Notes under the pieces: model-generated
Databases searched by the model: none
What the model was told of the DNA's origin: nothing
What the model saw: only the letters and a program-made list of their open reading frames with translations
NCBI GenBank assembly: GCA_015179045.1
Contig: WHUZ01000011.1
Location: 806,001-870,000 of the forward strand
From: Kalaharituber pfeilii
Taxonomy: Eukaryota; Ascomycota; Pezizomycetes; Pezizales; Pezizaceae
Reading direction: 5' to 3'
Length of the DNA: 64,000 nt
Position numbers and translations under genes: made by a program
Shown here: positions 57,839-64,000 of the stretch, piece after piece
How the letters are laid out: every line of letters begins with the position of its first letter
How positions within the stretch are numbered: the stretch's first letter is position 1

Positions 57839-59903
57839 ATGAACTGTCCCACAAAAGATCACTGTGAGGGTGGGCATCCCCTTTCTCTCCGACCAAGGCC
57901 TCTCCGATGAAACTAACAAGGCGTCGGCAGGCAATCCTACGTGGAACCAAAACCCTCCGACTCTAGCACCAGAGCTAACAACTCGACAATCTCTCGTATG
58001 TCTCAATCGCCATTCCTCGGTAGTGCAAGGACGGTCCCCGCTCACGGTTATCATTCGGGATAGATTTGTGGGGGTAAAAAGGATGGTCGATACGATTTGC
58101 CGTTACACGTTCTAGCGCTGTTCATCATATTGGCCCTGAGTACTCTAGGTAAGGGGTATCTGCGCACATTGTTGTGTCCTCAATTCGCCTTCATAATGAA
58201 AACACTGTTACTAATTGGTAGGCAATGCCCTGGGCAGCATGCTCCTTCCCGCTCATGGTCAAAAAGTTCCCTCAGCTGAGGGTGCCCCACCATTTCTTGT
58301 GAGTTTCCATATTCTGTGGGGTATGCAAACTCTGACCTCGATTATCTCATAGATTCCTCTCGCGCCAGTATGTGCTTCCAGACCCTCCAGATTGCTTCAG
58401 CTAACGATTTGGCAGCTTTGGTACTGGTGTACTGATTTCAACTGCATTTGTGCATGTATGTAGAATTCCCCATGTGGACATATAAAGATTGATCTACTAA
58501 CGCGGGCATGACCTAGCTTTTACCCACAGCGTTCACCTCACTAACTGATCCATGCCTTCCCGCTTTCTGGAACAAGGGATATCCAGCAATGGCTGGTCTT
58601 ATTGCCATGATTGCGGTGTTCTTGGTTGTCACAATTGAGATGACCTTCTCTACCCTGAATGGGGAATCACTGGGAGGATGCCATGGTGGACATGCACATA
58701 GCACTAGCATCACCTCGGGATCCGCATACCAACCCGTTGGCGTGGTGGAAGATGAAATGGGTGGGGATAATGTTGGGGGTGATAGGCGCAGCGTACAGCT
58801 GAATGGCCACGTAAATGGGACTGTCAGGGATCGAACCGCTTCGGAGGGTAGCGGGGACCCTGTTTTGGCTTCTATATCAAATACAAGAAAGTCAAGGCAT
58901 AGGAGGAGCGGGAGTATCGCACATGAACTTCGCAGGATTGAACAGTCGGTACCTTTGTTCAACAGTGTGTGCTTCTTTTATGCGCTAATCCAATAATTAG
59001 GGAGAATATTTCGATGGAACTGCTCCCTCCTGGTGACGGACATCTTCCAACTATCAAATCTGACACCTCCGACTCTGAGCCCGAGGACGCTGTCGACGAA
59101 GCCGATCACCTCATCAACGGTTCTCCCATGACAACCGCGCCCAACACGTCCATGGCACCTATTCACACTCCCAACACCCGGCGGCAACGGGCCTACTCCA
59201 ATGCCAGCCGCAACTCCAATGCAAGTAGTGGAGGAAACCGTTCAGGGCGCAAAGTCCGACTGACGGACGCGCAGCAGCAACAGAAGAATCTTTTGCAGGT
59301 TTTGTTACTGGAAGCAGGGATTCTGTTCCACAGTGTATTCATTGGGATGGCGTTATCGGTTGCTACAGGGTCGAATTTCATTGTGTTGTTGATTGCTATT
59401 TCGTTTCATCGTACGTTTTGAAACCCCCTACAGACGCAGTTATTTTTTTCCCCTTCGAATGCAGGATACTAAGCATCTATGCAGAAACATTCGAAGGCCT
59501 CGCCCTTGGCTCGCGCATTGCTGGGATTACCGCCTTCCCCCACGGCAGTCCCAAACCATGGCTCATGACACTCGCCTATGGCACCACCACCCCCATTGGC
59601 CAAGCCATCGGCCTCTTCACATACAACATGTACGACCCAGCAAGTCAGACTGGTCTCCTAATGGTGGGCGTCATGAACGCCATCAGCTCGGGATTGCTAC
59701 TGTTCGCGGGGCTGGTCGAGCTGCTCGCGGAGGACTTCTTGAGCGATGAGAGCTATGTCGTGTTGAAGGGGCGCAGGAGGGTGCAGGCGGGGCTGTCGGT
59801 GTTGGCCGGCGCGGCGGGGATGGCGTTGGTGGGAGCTTGGGTAAGTTTTGGTTGTTGAAATTGTGATTTATGAGGATTGAGCTGACTTTGGTATTAGGCT
59901 TGA
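57839..59903 (+). CDS. ZIP-family zinc transporter, ten exons including a 15-nt microexon
   Basis: Ten exons (57839-57869, 57931-57995, 58064-58148, 58238-58298, 58353-58367, 58416-58455, 58517-58944, 59001-59410, 59485-59840, 59898-59903) give 498 residues, all in phase. The N-terminus MNCPTKDHCEGNPTWNQNPP is typical of a fungal ZIP subgroup. Helix 1 is DLPLHVLALFIILALSTL. FGTGVLISTAFVHLLPTAF is helix 3. A ~170-residue cytosolic loop contains the metal-binding GGCHGGHAHS. HSVFIGMALSVA and HQTFEGLALGSRIAGITAFP are the conserved pore helices with the histidines that carry Zn. The protein ends VGAWA, reached through a two-codon last exon. It should import zinc across the plasma membrane. The loop's Ser/acidic-rich part (SDTSDSEPEDAVDE) could be a regulatory or degradation region. 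Confidence 0.92.
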
Positions 59904-60581
59904 TTTGTTATTTTTTTGGTTGAAGGAGTGGGGAGAGAGGAATAAGGATGCCATATTACTATGTCACAGAATTTAACGAGATATGAGTTGAATTTGTCAA
60001 TTGTCTCTTTACCTCCCCCGCGCCATACTTTTACCATTTCTCATCTATATATTCCGTTGGTTGAGGGGGGGGGAACAATATAACAGTCTTCTTGTTTCAG
60101 TTGCCATTGTTTTGATTTTTTTGTTTGTTCTAGCATAAGCGGCTAGCTAGACGTTTTGTATCTATGATGATGTTATGGTTCACCTTGCGTATTTTTCTTT
60201 CCCCCTCTTCTCTGGGAGCTTCGTAAACGCGTCTTGAGTTTTAAGTAGAGTTTGGGGGGGGAGGGTTTAGATGGGGGGACGTGTAATGTTGTAGCGTATA
60301 TTTTCGTGAGAAAATCTATACTGTTGTGTTGTACAGTTTTGTTCGGGTTCGGTCGCTCATCGCGTTGGGGGGAAAAGAGAAGCAAGTGGGCCTAGGAGGT
60401 TCAGGGTAAGCGGCAATGAATGAACCTAGACGTGAGGATTGAGTTTGGAGGAAAAGCAAAGTTAAAGTGAATTTCTCTATGGTCATTAATATTATTTCAT
60501 TATTTTATATTGTATCGTTATCCAATTGGCTTTTTTGGTTTGCTAAGCACCAATGATATAGAACAAGTACAAAACACACCG
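59904..60581. other. Convergent 3' region
   Basis: About 0.7 kb between the ZIP and NTR2 stops, AT-rich with G runs near 60065 and 60252. No gene. Confidence 0.4.
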
Positions 60582-62090
60582 CTACGTCCCCTCGTCCCCG
60601 ACCCCCATCATTACGGTATCCTCTCCCCCTCCGCCAACTCCCAAATCCTCCAACCCCCTCTCCCCTTTCACCTCAGAAATCTTCCCTCCCAGCTCCCTCT
60701 CCAACCTCTCATACTCTGCCCCCACCCTCCTCAACCCCTCCTGCACCTCCGCCTTCCTCCTCCCAATCTCCCCCTTCTCCATTCTAATCTCCTCGACCCT
60801 CATCACCGTCCTGTCCCTGATCTTCACCATCTCTGCTAGCAGCGTCTCCAGCCGCTTAACCGAGCTGTCGAGAGACGGCAGCGGCGGGATATTAGGCGGC
60901 TGGTACGCTAGCCGATCTTCCAGCGTCATTTGCCGCTCGGAGCCCGGGACGCCGGAGATTCTCGAGAGCTGTGTGTCGAGCCATGTGGCTTTGAGGAGGT
61001 CATTCTCGCGGTCGGGCGAGGGCGCGCGGGAGGAGAAGGCGGACGACTCGGCGGAGAGTCCGTCGGAGTCCGAGTCCGAGACTTGCGCGAGGGCCTCCTG
61101 GATGCGGTCTCGGCGCGAGGTTTTCTCTTCGAGCTCAGCGTTGCGCCGCGATGAGAGGGCGGATGTGAGGACGATGCGTGCGGGGTTCACGGCCGTCGCG
61201 GGGTGGCGTGGGGCAGGGTCGTTGACGAAGGACGCGAGTTCGGGGTCGTCGTCTTCGTCAAGGAAGGAGGTTGGGTGGGTTAAGCGAGAGTGTTTCTTTT
61301 TTTGAGATCTAGAGGCGGGATCGGAGTCAGATTCGGAGCCGGGAGCGAGGGAGATGTAGTCTTTTGATATGCCGGATTTGGGGTCGGCAGCAGCGACGGC
61401 GGCGGCGGCGCGACGGGCTTTGAGGGCTTTGACAAGGGCGGGGTCGGGAATAGAGGTGCTGCTTGAGGCAGCAGCAGCGGTGGCGGTGGTCCCGAATTTG
61501 GATAATGTGCCAAGCGGGTCCTCCGCAGGAGTGGAATCCTGCATAACCACATCTGTATCGCCATCGCCGTCCCCCGCCCCCTTGCTCGGCACCGGCGCCG
61601 AGGGGGTCGCGCTCCGGAGTTCCTCCAAATATTCTTTCGAATATAGCCCCGTTGACCCACTGCTTTCTGCTCCACTGTCGTCTGGGAGATGTGGCAACGG
61701 GAGTGTCCTCGCCCCAGCTCGTGCGAGCGCAGACCGCTCCAAGGCCTTCCTCGACAGCGCGGACTTCTTTATCGTAAAGCTCGTGTCGGCGTCATTGTGC
61801 GCTGGGTCGTCGGTGAAGGAGAGACGGGATGAGGGCTCGGCGGCGGTGATTGTGATGGGGGGGCGCTTGGGTTTGGGCGGGCGGACGGCGGGGGAACCTA
61901 CGGTTCGAATTTCAACATCAACATGATCGGAAATTGGTTGGGAGGGGATGTGTAGGTTACCTGGGCTGTTGGCAGCAGTCGGAGTGCTTGTCCCAGGTTT
62001 CTTCTTCACCACCACCGGCCGTGACGGCTCTTCTTCACTCGACTCGTCTCCTCCGATCTTGCGCGGCTTGAGCCTTCTTGCCGGCGGCAT
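60582..62090 (-). CDS. NTR2: Nineteen-complex-related protein 2 (NTR2-like) splicing factor
   Basis: A single open frame of 502 residues from ATG 62090. It opens MPPARRLKPRKIGGDESSEE, and SFTIKKSALSRKALERSALA comes next. The family landmark STGLYSKEYLEELRSATP stands near 150. Asp/Ser/Glu-rich disorder follows. The C-terminal third is RLAYQPPNIPPLPSLDSSVK and then a coiled coil (KRLETLLAEMVKIRDRTVMR...VEEIRMEKGEIGRRKAEVQE). NTR2 works with Ntr1 and Prp43 in disassembling spent spliceosomes. A piece of 60-66 nt (about 61900-61965, GTAACC...CGTAG) could be an in-frame intron removing NLHIPSQPISDHVDVEIRTV; both readings keep the frame. It shares a 375-bp promoter region with the SmG gene. Confidence 0.8.
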   Translation of the reverse strand: MPPARRLKPRKIGGDESSEEEPSRPVVVKKKPGTSTPTAANSPGNLHIPSQPISDHVDVEIRTVGSPAVRPPKPKRPPITITAAEPSSRLSFTDDPAHNDADTSFTIKKSALSRKALERSALARAGARTLPLPHLPDDSGAESSGSTGLYSKEYLEELRSATPSAPVPSKGAGDGDGDTDVVMQDSTPAEDPLGTLSKFGTTATAAAASSSTSIPDPALVKALKARRAAAAVAAADPKSGISKDYISLAPGSESDSDPASRSQKKKHSRLTHPTSFLDEDDDPELASFVNDPAPRHPATAVNPARIVLTSALSSRRNAELEEKTSRRDRIQEALAQVSDSDSDGLSAESSAFSSRAPSPDRENDLLKATWLDTQLSRISGVPGSERQMTLEDRLAYQPPNIPPLPSLDSSVKRLETLLAEMVKIRDRTVMRVEEIRMEKGEIGRRKAEVQEGLRRVGAEYERLERELGGKISEVKGERGLEDLGVGGGGEDTVMMGVGDEGT

Positions 62091-62465
62091 CGTTTACTCC
62101 TTTGCGCGCTATGTAGGTGAATTAGTCGTGTCGTCGTGCCTTCTTTGGGTATCCGCAATTCCAGCTCGCGGACTCCTGATGTTGGTGCTTGGTCGAGAAG
62201 CGTGTGTGTACGATAGGTAATTGCATGAGCTTCCTTTAGCGTCATACGGTTTGGCATTCGACTGCATGCGGCTCAACGCTTATCCCTGCTCCGTGCATGC
62301 TTACATAATCATCGACGCTCGCAGTGCATAGCGTGTTGCCAAGTCCTATCGCAGGAACGTCGACACAACGCAGCAGCATTTCAGACCTTTATTCCCACGC
62401 ATCCACCATCTCTCCTCATAGACAGTTTTTGAAATATCCCTATCTCTCTCTCTCCTTGACACGCA
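62091..62465. promoter_or_regulatory. Shared divergent promoter of NTR2 and SmG
   Basis: 375 bp separate the start codons of two oppositely transcribed spliceosomal genes. The sequence contains CT-rich tracts (62430-62460) just before the SmG ATG. Co-regulation is inferred from the arrangement only. Confidence 0.5.
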
Positions 62466-63038
62466 ATGCCTCAAGCACAGCCCGAGCTCAAGAAGGTTTC
62501 TCTCCCTCCTTCCTTCCTTAGTTCCTTCCTTCCCTCTATTGTTTCCATTGTTATTTCTTTACCCGCGGTCCGAGCAGTTGGCTAACGCAACCTACCTAGT
62601 ATCTCGACAAGCGCCTCTTTGTCCAACTCAACGGCTCGCGAAAAGTAATTGGCGTGCTACGGGGATACGATGTACGGGTCCAATTCCTCCCTTCCCTTCC
62701 TTGACAAGAACCTTGCGTGGGAAAAAAATGCTGATATCCGGATTCGATATGATCTGTGGGTGCATGCATAGGTGTTCTTAAACATTGTGCTCGACGAGGC
62801 GGTAGAGGAGAAACCTGGGGGAGAGAAGGTGAGGATTGGGACTGTGGTACGTGCTTTCTTATATATACATCTATATTATGGAAAATTGGCTGGGGTGCGG
62901 GTTGCCAGGGAGCATGGAAGAAAGATATAGCAGGGGGCGGACTACGAAGGAAATTGAGCTGACGGGTTGGACTGGAATTATTAGGTCATACGTGGAAACT
63001 CGGTCGTGATGTTGGAGGCTTTAGAGAGGATAAACTAG
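62466..63038 (+). CDS. SMX2: Small nuclear ribonucleoprotein SmG
   Basis: Four exons, 62466-62495, 62600-62671, 62772-62846 and 62985-63038, give a 76-residue protein, the normal length for SmG. The reading is MPQAQPELKK /YLDKRLFVQLNGSRKVIGVL RGYD /VFLNIVLDEAVEEKPG... GTV /VIRGNSVVMLEALERIN. Sm motif 1 (VQLNGSRKVIGVLRGYDVFLNIVLDEA) and Sm motif 2 (IRGNSV) are complete. SmG is one of seven Sm proteins forming the ring on U1, U2, U4 and U5 snRNAs. All exon phases are 0. The ORF is too fragmented to be seen without splicing (largest exon 75 nt). Confidence 0.93.
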
Positions 63039-64000
63039 AGTTGAGTACCGGAGGATGTGTTTGGGAGGCGGGGAAAGTTCGGGGAGCTTGTTAGAGAGGA
63101 GAGGGAGGGAGGAGGGGGGGGTAGAGGACAAACGAACATACGACAAGCAAGCAAGCACAAACCACCCAGCACAAACGAATTAAAAGAAAAGAAGAAATCG
63201 ACAAGACATGATATTAGCCCAACATAATGGACACCAATCCACCGGGGAACGCTAAACTCCTTTCTTCTTTCCATCCCAACTTATCATATATTCGTCTTCC
63301 CTTGAACGCCTATAAGTCTGGTATCTTCAACATCCGCCTCGCCACCACCGCCACCATGAACGCGTTACAAGGAAAGATTAGATAACGAGGTTGCGGATTC
63401 TCCGCTTGTCGCTTTTTTTCTTTTTTTTTCTGGATACATCTGCTCTTGCTAGCTATCCCCTCCCCCCGGCCCTCCGTATTCTCCTCTTTGTTTTTTTTGT
63501 TTTTCTTTTCGTTTCCTCTTCCGTACGTAATGAAAACATGCAATGTCAATGTCACTGTCAATGAAATTGAGCGGCTTCACACATACATCTGACCCAAATC
63601 GTATCATCTTCCTCCACACCTTAAATACACGCTACATGCTCGCGACAACTCCCTCCTACCTTCCCGTTCCAACGATGAGAATGTACGTAAAAATAAAAAA
63701 GTCACATAGGTTCCCCCACCTCACCTCACCTCACCTCACCTCAACCTACCCCATCACCACCCAATCTATTTCTCCATTACCCTGAGCAATAACCCCTATT
63801 CCTTATATCTACCATCTTTCCGAAGGGGGAAATCCCACCCCCTATCCGCATACATCCATCCACCCACCACTCTTTTTTTTTTTTTTTTTTATCCATTTTC
63901 CCCATCTTACTTTTCCATTTCCTTCTTCACCAAACCAAGCATCTCCCTCCTCACCCAGCCAGGCCCATTTACATTCACCTACATTCACCTCTACCCGCGC
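63039..64000. other. Terminal stretch, no gene seen
   Basis: About 1 kb of CT-rich and AT-rich sequence after SmG. It has a CCTCA pentamer repeat at 63719-63741, a T run at 63871-63890 and a direct repeat of ACATTCACCT at the right end (63970-63989). Nothing coding could be supported. Confidence 0.4.
63719..63741. repeat. (CCTCA)n tandem repeat
   Basis: About four to five consecutive CCTCA pentamers in an otherwise C-rich region. Confidence 0.8.

Noticed and set aside
57755..58054. 100-codon minus-strand ORF opposite the ZIP 5' exons
   Set aside because: The plus-strand ZIP exons there join perfectly and match the family, so this is antisense noise.

Overview
The window is nuclear DNA of a filamentous ascomycete (Pezizomycotina). 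The evidence is many short spliceosomal introns (about 50-70 nt) with GT...AG ends and CTAAC/CTGAT-type branch sites, protein families in typical fungal architecture (LSD1 with SWIRM and HMG box, polo kinase with a very long linker, ZIP transporter starting MNCPTKD), Gln/Pro-rich low-complexity segments, and remnants of TA-target, hAT-like and LINE-like transposons. I could resolve 17 protein genes by joining exons by hand; several join perfectly in frame over 4-5 kb. I cannot name the species.

Layout. 1-1038: 5' part of an extended SDR/epimerase-like gene (minus), cut by the window edge. 1039-9600: repeat-rich and gene-poor, holding one FAS1-domain gene (5708-6456) between two ~1.55 kb inverted-repeat elements (3457-5010 and 6849-8433). 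The second contains a nest: a 59-bp mini-element with a 9-bp target duplication, an hAT-like element with an 8-bp target duplication, and LINE-like 3' ends. 9601-17669: two chromatin genes, an LSD1-type demethylase and a BAH-PHD protein with a split zinc finger. 18727-26912: an unknown gene, an Oca2-type pseudophosphatase, mitochondrial ribosome recycling factor, a Gln/Pro repeat protein and the APC/C subunit Cdc26. 29181-44442: SAS4-like, TAF2 and SIN3. 47313-63038: OPA3-like, polo kinase, a triose-phosphate/nucleotide-sugar type transporter, a ZIP zinc transporter, and a divergent pair of spliceosomal genes (NTR2 and SmG). The last 1 kb is AT/CT-rich with no gene seen.

Functionally the middle of the window is rich in chromatin and transcription factors (LSD1, BAH-PHD, SAS4, TAF2, SIN3). 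These act in separate complexes (lysine demethylation, reading of histone marks, SAS acetyltransferase, TFIID, Rpd3-Sin3 deacetylase), so their proximity may be coincidence. The two cell-cycle genes (CDC26 and polo kinase) act in the same process but lie 23 kb apart.

A quality point matters to any reader. Between about 20.9 and 33.3 kb, four genes (Oca2-like, the Gln/Pro protein, SAS4-like, TAF2) and one weak ORF are each broken by a one-base shift at a homopolymer run. Genes on both sides of this interval (LSD1, SIN3, PLK, NTR2, ZIP) are intact over much greater length. Local consensus errors are the simplest explanation. I found no CRISPR array, no rRNA or tRNA gene, no secondary-metabolite cluster and no convincing new defence or mobile system. 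The most unusual structures are the repeat nest, the split PHD finger, the 15-nt exon in the zinc transporter and the frameshift cluster.
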